Shown: positions 32,901-41,064, numbered from the stretch's first letter. The stretch: 41,170 bases of DNA from Stagnihabitans sp039932095 (GCA_039932095.1 JBDTQR010000011.1:1-41170); one strand, 5' to 3'. Notes: generated from the letters alone by a model not told the origin. Numbers and translations: made by a program.

Positions 32901-32956
32901 GAGGCCGTGGACTTGGGAAGACCAAACCAAATCCCTGCCGGCACCCCGGCTGCGCG

Positions 32957-33466
32957 TTACTTGCGCTGCCCTGCCCGCCACAGGTCGGACAGGCCGTCAT
33001 GAGGCCCCAGTTGCCGTTTCGGCGCGTCGTGCCACCAGTCTTCGCGCCATGCTTTGCGCTCGGGGTTGATCGGATAGACGATGCGGTTTCCGGCGATATC
33101 GCTGTTGCCGACCACCAGCAGCCGCACCATGGCAGCCGTGTTGTTGATGAAGCTGTGGGCCAGTCCGGTTCCCGCCGGAAACCCCACCGCATCGCCGGGT
33201 TTCAAACCGTGCAGCACGCCGTCCAGCCAGACATCGGGATGCCCCGCGATCACATAGACAAACTCTTCCTCACGGCTTTCAGCGTGGGGCAGCGAGGTCC
33301 GCCGCCCCGGTTCCAACCGCATATGGTGGATGCCCAGCGTCTTCAGCCCGAAATGCGCCGCCAATGCGGCCCCCTTGCTCATCGGCTCATCGGTACCACG
33401 AAAGTTGCCCGGATCGGGGTTTTCAATCTCCGCCCAATGCACGATGGCTGGGTGTCGCGCAGTCAT
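32957..33466 (-). CDS. Cupin-domain protein
   Basis: A 169-residue cupin. Motif 1 is SLPHAESREEEFVYVIAG (residues about 59-76) and motif 2 is GDAVGFPAGTGLAHSFINN, giving the usual His/Glu/His metal site. The C-terminal 40 residues are hydrophilic with a Trp pair (EDWWHDAPKRQ). Its start overlaps the ispG stop by 4 bases (ATGA), so it is the last gene of the hemA, rodZ-like, ispG run. The substrate is unknown; a sugar-related or small-molecule binding or lyase role is possible. Confidence 0.87.
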   Translation of the reverse strand: MTARHPAIVHWAEIENPDPGNFRGTDEPMSKGAALAAHFGLKTLGIHHMRLEPGRRTSLPHAESREEEFVYVIAGHPDVWLDGVLHGLKPGDAVGFPAGTGLAHSFINNTAAMVRLLVVGNSDIAGNRIVYPINPERKAWREDWWHDAPKRQLGPHDGLSDLWRAGQRK

Positions 33467-34590
33467 TCCGCCGCCTCGGCCACGGCAATCGCGTCCAGCT
33501 CCGCCGCCTTTTTCTCAACCAGTTCAACGATATGGTCAACCATCTTCAAGTTGCCCATGGTATGCGACTGGCGCCCCGCCAGATAGACCATTCCCTTGCC
33601 CGCACCGCCACCGGTAAAGCCGATGTCGGTCATAAGCGCCTCACCCGGACCGTTCACCACGCAGCCGATGATCGACAGGCTCATCGACGTGGTGATATGG
33701 GCCAACCGGTTTTCCAGTTCCGAAACCGTCTTGATCACGTCAAAACCCTGCCGCGCGCAGGACGGGCAGGAGATGATTGTCACCCCGCGATGCCGCAGAC
33801 CCAGCGACTTCAGAATCTCAAAGCCGACCTTGACCTCTTCGACCGGGTCGGCGGACAGCGACACCCGGATGGTGTCACCAATCCCCATCCACAGCAGGTT
33901 CCCCAAACCAATCGCCGACTTCACCGTGCCGCTGACCAGCCCGCCGGCCTCGGTGATGCCAAGGTGGATCGGCGCGTCGGTCACCCCGGCCAACTGCTGA
34001 TAGGCCGCGGCGGCCATGAACACGTCCGACGCTTTCACGCTGATCTTGTACTCGTGGAAATCGTTGTCCTCCAGCAGCCGGATATGATCCATGCCGCTTT
34101 CAACCATCGCATCCGGGCAAGGCTCGCCGTATTTCTCCAGAAGATGCTTTTCCAGTGACCCGGCATTGACGCCGATTCGGATCGAGCAGCCATGATCCTT
34201 GGCCGCCTGTACGACCTCGCGCACCCGTTTGGCATCACCGATATTGCCCGGGTTGATGCGCAGACAGGCCGCACCCGCCTCTGCCGCCTCGATCGCACGC
34301 TTGTAGTGGAAATGGATATCGGCGACGATCGGCACCGGGCTTTCTGCCACGATCTCGCGCAACGCGCGCGTCGAAGCCTCATCAGGTGTCGAGACCCGCA
34401 CGATGTCCGCCCCGGCGACCGCACAGCGTTGAATTTGTTCCAGCGTCGCCTTCACATCGGTGGTCAGGGTGTTGGTCATGGTCTGCACCGAAATCGGCGC
34501 GTCGCCGCCGACCAGAACCTTGCCGACCCGGATCTGCCGCGACACCCGCCGTTCGATATTGCGCCACGGGCGGATCGGATTGTGGGTCAT
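33463..34590 (-). CDS. ispG: 4-hydroxy-3-methylbut-2-enyl diphosphate synthase
   Basis: A 375-residue IspG (GcpE). It reduces MEcPP to HMBPP, the penultimate step of the MEP isoprenoid pathway, using a [4Fe-4S] cluster. Seen: PISVQTMTNTLTTDVKATLE, RVSTPDEAS, VADIHFHYKRAIEAAEAGA, RINPGNIGDAKRVREVV, and cluster cysteines in SCPSCARQGFD and IGCVVNGPGEA. It is of normal length for the short bacterial form. The RodZ-like gene lies 66 bases upstream on the same strand and the cupin gene overlaps its end. ALA (hemA) and isoprenoid synthesis share this run, which fits precursor supply for tetrapyrroles and quinones. Confidence 0.97.
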   Translation of the reverse strand: MTHNPIRPWRNIERRVSRQIRVGKVLVGGDAPISVQTMTNTLTTDVKATLEQIQRCAVAGADIVRVSTPDEASTRALREIVAESPVPIVADIHFHYKRAIEAAEAGAACLRINPGNIGDAKRVREVVQAAKDHGCSIRIGVNAGSLEKHLLEKYGEPCPDAMVESGMDHIRLLEDNDFHEYKISVKASDVFMAAAAYQQLAGVTDAPIHLGITEAGGLVSGTVKSAIGLGNLLWMGIGDTIRVSLSADPVEEVKVGFEILKSLGLRHRGVTIISCPSCARQGFDVIKTVSELENRLAHITTSMSLSIIGCVVNGPGEALMTDIGFTGGGAGKGMVYLAGRQSHTMGNLKMVDHIVELVEKKAAELDAIAVAEAAE

Positions 34591-34656
34591 CGGACAAACT
34601 CCTTCTGGACTGCGCTCTAGATAAGCCAGCCCAGGCCGTTCATCAACCGTATCAGA

Positions 34657-35871
34657 TCAGTTGCCCGCAGCCGGGGCCGGTGCCATGACCGCCGAGGCAT
34701 CTGCGACATTGACGAAATGCGCCAGATCGGCGTCGCCGGTCATATCGGCCAAGGTAAAGGCCTGGGTCAGCGACTCCGCCGACAGCGAAACATTTTTCAC
34801 CACCTGCGCACCGGGTGCCGCAGGCCCGTAGGTCTGACCGTTGACCGAGAAATAGACCGAACCGGAATTGCCTGCCCGCAGCACTGGCGCATGTTGCAGC
34901 GCCGGCACCGTATAGCGTTCCCCGGCGTCGAGGATCTTTTCAAACAGCACCGTACCATCCGCAGCCGACACCCTGACCCAGGATGGCCGCACCGCCAGAA
35001 TCGCCACGCTGGGGGCAATGTCGGCGACAACCTGGACAGCTGGATCGCTGATCGCCGCAGCCACCGCCTGATCAATCGCCGAGGCGTCATTCGACACGGT
35101 CGGGTTCAGATTGGGGTTGATCGCGGCAATCGGGCCATCGCGGGCCGTCATCACCGGCACGTTCAGTGCCTCGGGCCGGTACAACCGGTCGGTCGGCTGA
35201 CCATTGGCATCAACATTGGCGACCTGATCCGGAACTGCCGGGGCTGAGCGGACCAACGGCGCGTTGCCTATGACATTGCCCAAGGGGTCAATTTCAGCCA
35301 CCACCGAGGGTGCCTCGTTCACCGGGGCCAGTTGCACGCGCTGCACTTCTTGCAGCACGGACCAACCGCCATAGCCAAGGGCGCCAATCAGCGCCATCAG
35401 CACCAGAACAGAGCCGACGGCACCGGGCTGCATCTTGGAAAACATACCCTCGGCCCGCGGCACAAAGCTGGCATGGACAAAGGGATCGCGGTTTTCCTGG
35501 GCCTGCGCCCGGTTGCGCGCCGCCGACATCGAGGCATTCGACGCCGCCGCCGACATGCCATGCGCCACTTCGAAATTGGCTTCCTTGCAGAACCGCGCAA
35601 AGGTGGCGTCCGGTTCCATCCCCAGATAGCGCGCATAAGACCGCACGTACCCGGCAACAAAACCCTGCGTTTCAAACGCCGTCACATCTGCATTCTCGAT
35701 GGCGGCGATATAGCTGGCCTTGATCTTCAGATCACGCTGTACGTCCAGCAAGGACTTGCCCAGCGTCGCACGTTCGCCCCGCATCAGGTCACCCAAACGC
35801 AAATCGAAATCGTCAAACCCCTTCGGCTTGTCGACCTCTCGCGTAGGTGTGCGGAATTTCCGCCCGATCAT
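34657..35871 (-). CDS. RodZ-like membrane protein (HTH_25 + DUF4115)
   Basis: A 404-residue protein from ATG 35871. An N-terminal cytoplasmic HTH spans about 25-95 (RLGDLMRGERATLGKSLLDV; IKASYIAAIENADVTAFETQ), then FVAGYVRSYARYLGMEPD. One membrane segment lies near residues 150-172 (VGSVLVLMALIGALGYGGWS), followed by a long linker and a C-terminal DUF4115 domain (WVRVSAADGTVLFEKILDAG). This is the RodZ layout; RodZ links MreB to the elongation machinery. An in-frame ATG at 35928 would add 19 basic residues; either start is possible. It lies between hemA and ispG, a usual place for it in this group. Confidence 0.85.
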   Translation of the reverse strand: MIGRKFRTPTREVDKPKGFDDFDLRLGDLMRGERATLGKSLLDVQRDLKIKASYIAAIENADVTAFETQGFVAGYVRSYARYLGMEPDATFARFCKEANFEVAHGMSAAASNASMSAARNRAQAQENRDPFVHASFVPRAEGMFSKMQPGAVGSVLVLMALIGALGYGGWSVLQEVQRVQLAPVNEAPSVVAEIDPLGNVIGNAPLVRSAPAVPDQVANVDANGQPTDRLYRPEALNVPVMTARDGPIAAINPNLNPTVSNDASAIDQAVAAAISDPAVQVVADIAPSVAILAVRPSWVRVSAADGTVLFEKILDAGERYTVPALQHAPVLRAGNSGSVYFSVNGQTYGPAAPGAQVVKNVSLSAESLTQAFTLADMTGDADLAHFVNVADASAVMAPAPAAGN

Positions 35872-35988
35872 GCGCACTGCCCCATGCTTGTCCCGTTCAC
35901 GTCTGGTCGCGTTTAAGTGACGACTCATTAGGGTCCGTATTCCGCAAACGCTAACACAGGGCAAGGCCTTTTGCATATGCAGGATTGA

Positions 35989-37212
35989 TCAGGCCGACAG
36001 TTCAGCGCGATTCAGCGCACATTGTTTCCACAATGCGTCCATTGCCCAAACAAGCTGGTCAATTTGGGCGGCAGAATGCACCGGAGACGGGGTGAAACGC
36101 AGCCTTTCGGTGCCACGCGGGACGGTTGGAAAGTTGATCGGCTGCGCGTAAATGCCATACTGCTCCAAGAGCATATCCGACATCATCTTGCAATGGATGG
36201 GGTTCCCGACATGGACGGGCACAATATGTGAGCCATGATCGTCAATCGGCAGGCCCAGCCCCTTCAGCCGCATCTTCAGGATGCGGGCATTGGTTTGTTG
36301 CTGATCGCGCAAGTGCTGCGCCCCTTTGAGGATGCGCACCGAACAGGCCGCGCCGGCAGCCACCGCAGGGGGCAGCGAGGTGGTGAAAATGAAGCCCGGC
36401 GCATAGGACCGCACCGCATCGACCATCTTCGCAGATGCAGCAATATAGCCGCCAAACACCCCATAAGCCTTGGCCAAGGTGCCATTGATGATGTCGATCC
36501 GGTGCATCTGGCCGTCGCGTTCAGCGACCCCTGCCCCGCGCGGACCATACATGCCGACCGCGTGGACTTCGTCGATATAGGTCAGCGCGCCAAACTCTTG
36601 CGCCAGATCACAAATTTCCTTGATCGGGCCGAAATCGCCATCCATCGAGTAGATCGATTCGAAGGCAATCAGCTTGGGTGCCGCCGGGTCGTCAGCCGCC
36701 AGCAAATCGCGCAGATGGGCCAGGTCATTGTGGCGGAATATCCGTTTCGCCCCGCCATTGCGGCGCACGCCTTCAATCATCGAGGCATGGTTCAGCGCGT
36801 CCGAATAGATGATCAACCCAGGGAAGATTTTCGGCAGCGTCGACAATGTCGCGTCATTGGCGACATAAGCTGACGAAAACACCAGCGCCGCCGCTTTTCC
36901 GTGCAGATCGGCAAGCTCTGCCTCCAGCCGTTTGTGATAGACCGTGGTGCCAGAGATGTTCCGCGTGCCGCCCGAACCGGCACCCGCCACATCCAGCGCC
37001 TCATGCATTGCCGCCAGCACTTCGGGGTTCTGCCCCATGCCAAGGTAGTCATTGCCGCACCAGACCACGATCTCACGGGTCGAACCGTCTGGATGATGCC
37101 ACATCGCCTTGGGAAACGCCCCATTCCGCCGCTCGACATCAATGAACTGACGATAGCGCCCTTCTTCGTGCAGCCGGTTCAGCGCAACGTCCAGGGCAGT
37201 TTCATAGGTCAT
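35989..37212 (-). CDS. hemA: 5-aminolevulinate synthase
   Basis: A 407-residue ALA synthase of the alphaproteobacterial (Shemin) type. It condenses glycine and succinyl-CoA to 5-aminolevulinate, the first step of heme, cobalamin and bacteriochlorophyll synthesis. Seen: WCGNDYLGMGQNPEVL, GAGSGGTRNISGTTVYHKRL, DEVHAVGMYGPRGAG, and the PLP lysine Lys248 in NGTLAKAYGVFGGYIA, the position known for Rhodobacter HemA. The leader holds an FnrL-type site (37266-37279) and a strong dyad (37232-37256), so oxygen control is likely. It heads a co-directional run with the rodZ-like, ispG and cupin genes. Assignment is firm. Confidence 0.97.
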   Translation of the reverse strand: MTYETALDVALNRLHEEGRYRQFIDVERRNGAFPKAMWHHPDGSTREIVVWCGNDYLGMGQNPEVLAAMHEALDVAGAGSGGTRNISGTTVYHKRLEAELADLHGKAAALVFSSAYVANDATLSTLPKIFPGLIIYSDALNHASMIEGVRRNGGAKRIFRHNDLAHLRDLLAADDPAAPKLIAFESIYSMDGDFGPIKEICDLAQEFGALTYIDEVHAVGMYGPRGAGVAERDGQMHRIDIINGTLAKAYGVFGGYIAASAKMVDAVRSYAPGFIFTTSLPPAVAAGAACSVRILKGAQHLRDQQQTNARILKMRLKGLGLPIDDHGSHIVPVHVGNPIHCKMMSDMLLEQYGIYAQPINFPTVPRGTERLRFTPSPVHSAAQIDQLVWAMDALWKQCALNRAELSA

Positions 37213-37231
37213 CTTGGCATCTCCAACTCGT

Positions 37232-37256
37232 TTCCGCCAACTTAACCCTGGCGGAA
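37232..37256 (-). promoter_or_regulatory. 8-bp dyad in the hemA leader
   Basis: TTCCGCCA (37232-37239) and TGGCGGAA (37249-37256) form a perfect inverted repeat with a nine-base spacer, between the FnrL-type site and the hemA start 19 bases away. It could be an operator or an RNA hairpin just ahead of the GGAG ribosome-binding site. No binding protein is assigned. Confidence 0.5.
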
Positions 37257-37265
37257 TGTCTTGCT

Positions 37266-37279
37266 TTGACTTGCATCAA
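37266..37279 (-). promoter_or_regulatory. FnrL-type site upstream of hemA
   Basis: TTGAC-N4-ATCAA, nine of ten positions of the FNR consensus TTGAT-N4-ATCAA, 53 bases before the hemA start codon. FnrL control of hemA is established in Rhodobacter sphaeroides, so the context supports the match. Confidence 0.65.
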
Positions 37280-37362
37280 TCGAAGCGCAGGCAACATTGG
37301 TCATATTGCCGCGACCTGTGCCGTGGCCCGCAGGCTGTGGGTCGGATCTGGTCGGCTTGGCC

Positions 37363-37923
37363 CTAGTTTTGGATGACCACGACGCAATCCTTGGGCTTTT
37401 TCTCGCTGGCTTTGCAGGCCGCAATCGCCTCGACGGCCGTGCCCTTTATCGCCCAGGCTCCGGTGGCAGCCGAGGTCGCCATGGCCCCGGACCCCGCCGG
37501 ATAAAGCGATTTGAATCCCGCCGTGGCATCCGACGACAGTTGCAACGGCCGCGCCTTCCAACCCTTGGGATAGCTGGTCGCCACGATCACGCAAGGCTGT
37601 TTGGCCTTTTTCACCTTGTTGCACTGTGCCAGGGCCACAGCCGAGGCGTTGTCGACATCATTGTAGTTGCCCGCCAACTGCGTTGCCTCGGACATCAGCC
37701 CATCGCCCGGCGAAAACGCTGCCGCCGCGTAATAGGGCTGGCCGGCCAGAACCGTCGCCAGAGCCTTGGATTCGGCCGGTTTCAACCCGGCGTCCTTGTT
37801 GATGACCGCCTGGGCCCCTTGCGGGGCAAACAGCAGTTTGGCCGCATCCTTGCTGGCGATCGGGTCGGCAAGTGCCGAAGTGGCGGACAAGAGGACGAAC
37901 CCGGTAACGATGGACTTTATCAA
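37363..37923 (-). CDS. Secreted protein with two DUF4189-like cysteine modules
   Basis: A 186-residue exported protein; the signal peptide is MIKSIVTGFVLLSATSALAD. The mature part shows two similar stretches, ALAQCNKVKKAKQPCVIVA (about 97-115) and AIAACKASEKKPKDCVVVIQ at the C-terminus, each with a Cys pair 11-12 residues apart. This is like the DUF4189 pattern. It has no resemblance to HemA. In related genomes I recall such genes labelled 5-aminolevulinic acid synthase, which must come from position only. It lies upstream of hemA on the same strand, with 150 bases holding the hemA control region between. Function unknown. Confidence 0.78.
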   Translation of the reverse strand: MIKSIVTGFVLLSATSALADPIASKDAAKLLFAPQGAQAVINKDAGLKPAESKALATVLAGQPYYAAAAFSPGDGLMSEATQLAGNYNDVDNASAVALAQCNKVKKAKQPCVIVATSYPKGWKARPLQLSSDATAGFKSLYPAGSGAMATSAATGAWAIKGTAVEAIAACKASEKKPKDCVVVIQN

Positions 37924-38030
37924 CTGAAATACTCCTCGTGGCGTTTTGGCCTTCTAACCCAAGCCTGCCGCTCTGGACAGTGCCAACCCGCCTGATAGGC
38001 TCTGCCCCGCCGATCACAAGGATGTAAATC

Positions 38031-39401
38031 ATGACCCTCGACGCCGTTCTGTCGCAAATCGACGCCACCCTGCCAGAGGCGCTGGACCGCCTGACGGCCC
38101 TGCTCCGCATCCCGTCGATCTCGACCGATCCGGCCTACAAGGCCGATTGCGCCCGCGCCGCCGATTGGCTGGTCGCCGATCTGGAGAGCCTGGGCTTCAC
38201 CGCCGCCGCCCGCCCGACGCCGGGTCACCCGATGGTGGTGGCCCATGGCGGCGAGGGCGACAAGCACCTGTTATTCTACGGCCACTATGACGTGCAACCG
38301 GTTGATCCCTTGTCGCTTTGGCACCATGACCCGTTCGACCCCGTGCTTGAGGAAACACCGAAAGGCAAGGTGATCCGCGCCCGGGGTGCATCCGATGACA
38401 AGGGCCAGTTGATGACCTTTGTCGAAGCCTGCCGCGCCTGGAAAGCTGTGCATGGCTCGCTGCCCGCCAGGCTGACGGTGTTCTTTGAGGGCGAAGAGGA
38501 ATCCGGTTCGCCGTCGATGATCCCTTTCCTGCAAGCCAACGCCGCCGACCTGAAGGCCGATGTCGCGCTGATTTGCGACACCGGGCTGTTTGAGGGCGTG
38601 ACACCTGCCATCATCACCATGCTGCGCGGGCTGCTGGGCGAAGAGCTGACCATCCGCGCCGCCAAGCGCGACCTGCATTCCGGCATGTATGGCGGCCTGG
38701 CGCAGAACCCGATCCACATCCTGACCCGCATCCTGTCGGGCCTGCATGATGCCGAAGGTCGGGTTCAGGTACCCGGCTTCTATGACGGCGTCACCGACCT
38801 CAACGACGACCTTCGCGCACAGTGGCAAAATCTGTCCTTCGACCACGCCCGCTTTCTGGGCGATGTCGGCCTGTCGGTCCCGGCTGGCGAACAGGACCGG
38901 ACACCGTTGGAAAAGATCTGGGCCCGCCCGACGGCCGAGGTCAACGGCATCTGGGGCGGCTACACCGGCGACGGTTTCAAGACCGTGCTGCCGGGTGAGG
39001 CCCATGCCAAGGTCAGCTTCCGGCTCGTCGGCACGCAGGATCCGCACAAACTGCGCGACAGTTTCCGCGCCTGGGTGCAGGCCCAATTGCCCGCCGATTG
39101 CACGGTAGACTTCGAAGGCCATGGCAACAGCCCCGCTTCCGTCATGCAAATCGGCAACCCGATGTTCGAGGTTGCCCGTGCCGGCCTGACCGAAGAATGG
39201 GGCAAGACCGCCGCCTATATCGGTGCCGGCGGTTCGATCCCGGTGGCGGGCTATTTCAAGACCTATCTGGACATGGACGCGATCCTGATGGGCTTTGGCC
39301 GCGATGACGACCAGATCCACTCCCCCAATGAGAAATACGATCTGGAAAGCTTCCACAGAGGCATTAGATCGTGGGCGCGCATTCTGGCAAAACTGCAATG
39401 A
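38031..39401 (+). CDS. M20-family dipeptidase/metallopeptidase
   Basis: A 456-residue zinc peptidase of the M20 family (carnosinase/CNDP-like branch). Metal and catalytic residues are seen in LLFYGHYDVQPVDPLSLWHH (His, Asp), RGASDDKGQLM (bridging Asp), VFFEGEEESGSPSM (Glu pair), ALICDTG (Asp) and IHSPNEKYDLESF (last His). The middle lid domain begins near RDLHSGMYGG. It is expected to be cytoplasmic and to hydrolyse dipeptides or related N-acyl amino acids; the exact substrate is not shown. Its stop overlaps the GNAT gene start (ATGA), so the two are coupled. It is divergent from the secreted-protein gene. Confidence 0.92.
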   Translation: MTLDAVLSQIDATLPEALDRLTALLRIPSISTDPAYKADCARAADWLVADLESLGFTAAARPTPGHPMVVAHGGEGDKHLLFYGHYDVQPVDPLSLWHHDPFDPVLEETPKGKVIRARGASDDKGQLMTFVEACRAWKAVHGSLPARLTVFFEGEEESGSPSMIPFLQANAADLKADVALICDTGLFEGVTPAIITMLRGLLGEELTIRAAKRDLHSGMYGGLAQNPIHILTRILSGLHDAEGRVQVPGFYDGVTDLNDDLRAQWQNLSFDHARFLGDVGLSVPAGEQDRTPLEKIWARPTAEVNGIWGGYTGDGFKTVLPGEAHAKVSFRLVGTQDPHKLRDSFRAWVQAQLPADCTVDFEGHGNSPASVMQIGNPMFEVARAGLTEEWGKTAAYIGAGGSIPVAGYFKTYLDMDAILMGFGRDDDQIHSPNEKYDLESFHRGIRSWARILAKLQ

Positions 39402-39838
39402 TCATCCGCGATGCCGTCCCTGACGACCGCGCCCAATGGGCCGTGCTGTGGCTGGGTTTCCTGACGTTTTATGAGACTGACCTGCCGCAGACCATCACCG
39501 ACCACACCTGGACCCGGCTGATGGACCCCGCCAGCCCGATGAAGATGCGGGTGGCCGAGGACGCCGGCACTCTGCTGGCCTTTGCCATCCATCAGCACCA
39601 CCCCTCAACCTGGGTGATCGGCGATGACTGCTATCTGGAGGATCTGTTCGTTGATCCAGCCAAGCGCGGCCACGGCCTTGGTCGCGCTATGATCAAGGAT
39701 CTGATCGCGCTTGCCCGCGCCCGCGGCTGGAACCGGATTTACTGGCACACCAATGAAGACAACGCGACCGCCCGCAAACTCTATGAAAGCATCATGCCAC
39801 CGGATGGCCATATCCGCTACCGGATGAGCCTGAAATGA
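39398..39838 (+). CDS. GNAT-family N-acetyltransferase
   Basis: A 146-residue GNAT domain with MIIRDAVPDDRAQWAVLWLG at the start, the acetyl-CoA loop VDPAKRGHGLGRAMIKDLIA (the R/Q-x-x-G-x-G/A pattern), and WNRIYWHTNEDNATARKLYE near the C-terminus, which is the ribosomal/small-molecule acetyltransferase pattern. The acceptor is unknown. The ATG at 39398 overlaps the M20 stop, and a longer in-frame start lies inside the M20 gene without support. A shared substrate class (amino acids or peptides) is a reasonable inference. A hairpin at 39841 follows. Confidence 0.92.
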   Translation: MIIRDAVPDDRAQWAVLWLGFLTFYETDLPQTITDHTWTRLMDPASPMKMRVAEDAGTLLAFAIHQHHPSTWVIGDDCYLEDLFVDPAKRGHGLGRAMIKDLIALARARGWNRIYWHTNEDNATARKLYESIMPPDGHIRYRMSLK

Positions 39839-39840
39839 AA

Positions 39841-39860
39841 CGGGGGCCCGAAGGCCCCCG
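39841..39860. terminator. GC-rich terminator hairpin between the GNAT and DUF1344 genes
   Basis: CGGGGGCC-CGAA-GGCCCCCG, an 8-bp perfect stem with a CGAA tetraloop, starting two bases after the GNAT stop and 23 bases from the convergent DUF1344 stop. A GTCGTTT tail follows on the plus strand; no long T-run is present. Confidence 0.72.
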
Positions 39861-39883
39861 CGTCGTTTGGCTGGCGGGAGGGA

Positions 39884-40144
39884 TCAGCCCGCAACCATCG
39901 TGTCGATGTCCTTCGCCGTGCCCTTCTGTTCCCATGTCAGCTTTACGCTCTCACCAACCTTGAAGTCGGTCAGTTTGAAGCCCGCCGGCAAGGTGTAGAC
40001 CGTGCCGTCACTCATCGTGACGGTCATCGCCTTGGCATCGATCGCTTTGATCGTGCCAGCCGCTTGCATGCTGGCGGCAAAAACCGACGAACCGACCATG
40101 ACAGCGGCGGTCATCAACAGGGCAGAAGCAAATTTCGAATGCAT
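39884..40144 (-). CDS. DUF1344 periplasmic protein, copy 1
   Basis: An 86-residue exported protein. A signal peptide (ending SSVFAA) is followed by a small beta domain (GTIKAIDAKAMTVTMSDGTV; YTLPAGFKLTDFKVGESVKL) characteristic of DUF1344. Its function is unknown. The chosen ATG at 40144 follows GGAGA; the frame is open further upstream across the leader, but that part has no signal-peptide sense. A similar protein is encoded 0.3 kb away in the same direction (40473-40748), so this is a tandem duplication. Confidence 0.83.
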   Translation of the reverse strand: MHSKFASALLMTAAVMVGSSVFAASMQAAGTIKAIDAKAMTVTMSDGTVYTLPAGFKLTDFKVGESVKLTWEQKGTAKDIDTMVAG

Positions 40145-40352
40145 TTTCAGTCTCCGTGCAAGCCCGCACACCCGTGGTGTCGTCAGGCTCTTGTGTCCCG
40201 GATCGTCTTGGCCTGTCGCGTCGGCGGATCGCTCCGCCCGGCTGGTCCCGACCGGGTAGACACCGCATAGACCCAAAGAGTCATCCGCGATAGCCCACTA
40301 CACAAGTCTTTGATATAAGGTGCATTTCTGTGCGTGAGTCGGTCACTTGCGG

Positions 40353-40370
40353 TCGGCACGTAGCTGCCGA
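40353..40370. repeat. Inverted repeat TCGGCA-N6-TGCCGA, copy 2
   Basis: Same arms and same spacer length as the dyad at 22038-22055. The spacer sequence differs. It lies between the two DUF1344 genes. Confidence 0.3.
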
Positions 40371-40423
40371 TGCTGCCGCGAACCGATCAATTCTTCGCGC
40401 GCAGTCCAAGGTTCGGCACATAT

Positions 40424-40453
40424 GAAAACAGGGACCAGATGGCCCCTGTTTTC
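40424..40453 (-). terminator. Terminator of DUF1344 copy 2
   Basis: GAAAACAGGG (40424-40433) pairs with CCCTGTTTTC (40444-40453), a perfect 10-bp stem with a further CC/GG pairing in the loop. It starts 20 bases beyond the stop of the upstream gene on the minus strand. The T4 lies inside the stem, so it can work in either direction. Confidence 0.7.
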
Positions 40454-40472
40454 ACCTCGCAGGTCACTTGGC

Positions 40473-40748
40473 TCACGAGCCGAAGTGGAAGGACTCGACG
40501 GTCCGCGTACCGCCATTCTGGGTCCAGTCGACGGCCAGTTTCTGACCTTCGGCAAACAGAGCCATGCCAACGCCGTTCGGCAGTTGGTAGGTGTTGCCGT
40601 CCGACAGGGTCACGGTCTTGTCAGTCTCGTCGATCGAGGTGATGAAGCCGGTGTCTTGTTGGGCGCCGGCCGTCGAATAGGCCATGGCGGTCCCCGAAAC
40701 ACCAAGCGAAGCGATGATTGCAAGTGCGGAAGCGATTTTAACAGACAT
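40473..40748 (-). CDS. DUF1344 periplasmic protein, copy 2
   Basis: A 91-residue exported protein with a signal peptide MSVKIASALAIIASLGVSGT-AMA and then GFITSIDETDKTVTLSDGNT, YQLPNGVGMALFAEGQKLAV, DWTQNGGTRTVESF. The layout matches copy 1 (GTIKAIDAKAMTVTMSDGTV, YTLPAGF). The ATG at 40748 follows GGAGAA. The frame is open far upstream with no signal-peptide sense. Function unknown; its own terminator (40424-40453) and a long leader suggest separate control from copy 1. Confidence 0.83.
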   Translation of the reverse strand: MSVKIASALAIIASLGVSGTAMAYSTAGAQQDTGFITSIDETDKTVTLSDGNTYQLPNGVGMALFAEGQKLAVDWTQNGGTRTVESFHFGS

Positions 40749-41018
40749 GATAGTTCTCCAATTCGGCCCAAATCCCATCAGGCCACATTTACGCTGGCAT
40801 CCTGGCTTGTCGTGATGGCAGGTGTCTGCCCGACCAGTCATTGCCTGCGTTGGAAAGGAAATAAGAACGAATTTCGTCAGAATAACCCCAACCAGATCGA
40901 CAAAAAACATATCAGCAAAATCTTGCTCAAACCATTGCAAACATGTGGCTAAATTTCGCCTCATCACAAAAACTGTTGGGCAGGGGTCTTTAATTTTCAA
41001 AGTGATCCTTTTTTGATC

Positions 41019-41064
41019 AACCGGCCTATTTCTTGGACAACCGGAGCCGATTTAAATTAACCGG
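41019..41064. repeat. Three AACCGG repeats at exact 20-bp spacing
   Basis: AACCGG begins at 41019, 41039 and 41059, so the period is exactly 20 bp, close to two helical turns. Each is preceded by AT- or GAC-rich sequence and followed by GCC or GGC. No fourth copy is seen 20 bp to either side. Iteron-like binding sites are possible. Confidence 0.5.

Larger units (their letters stand above)
40145..40472. other. 328-base gap between the two DUF1344 genes
   Basis: No gene is seen. It holds the leader of copy 1, with a GC-rich stem GGCGGA-N4-TCCGCC (40223-40238), an AT-rich spot with TATAAG at 40314-40319, the dyad TCGGCA-N6-TGCCGA at 40353-40370, and the terminator of copy 2 at 40424-40453. A small RNA on the plus strand (about 40320-40455) is conceivable but has no convincing -35 box. 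Confidence 0.5.

Noticed and set aside
41003..41032. TGATCC followed 18 bases later by TATTTC as an RpoE-type promoter
   Set aside because: Only the -35 part resembles the Rhodobacter pattern as I recall it, and no gene follows in the window.
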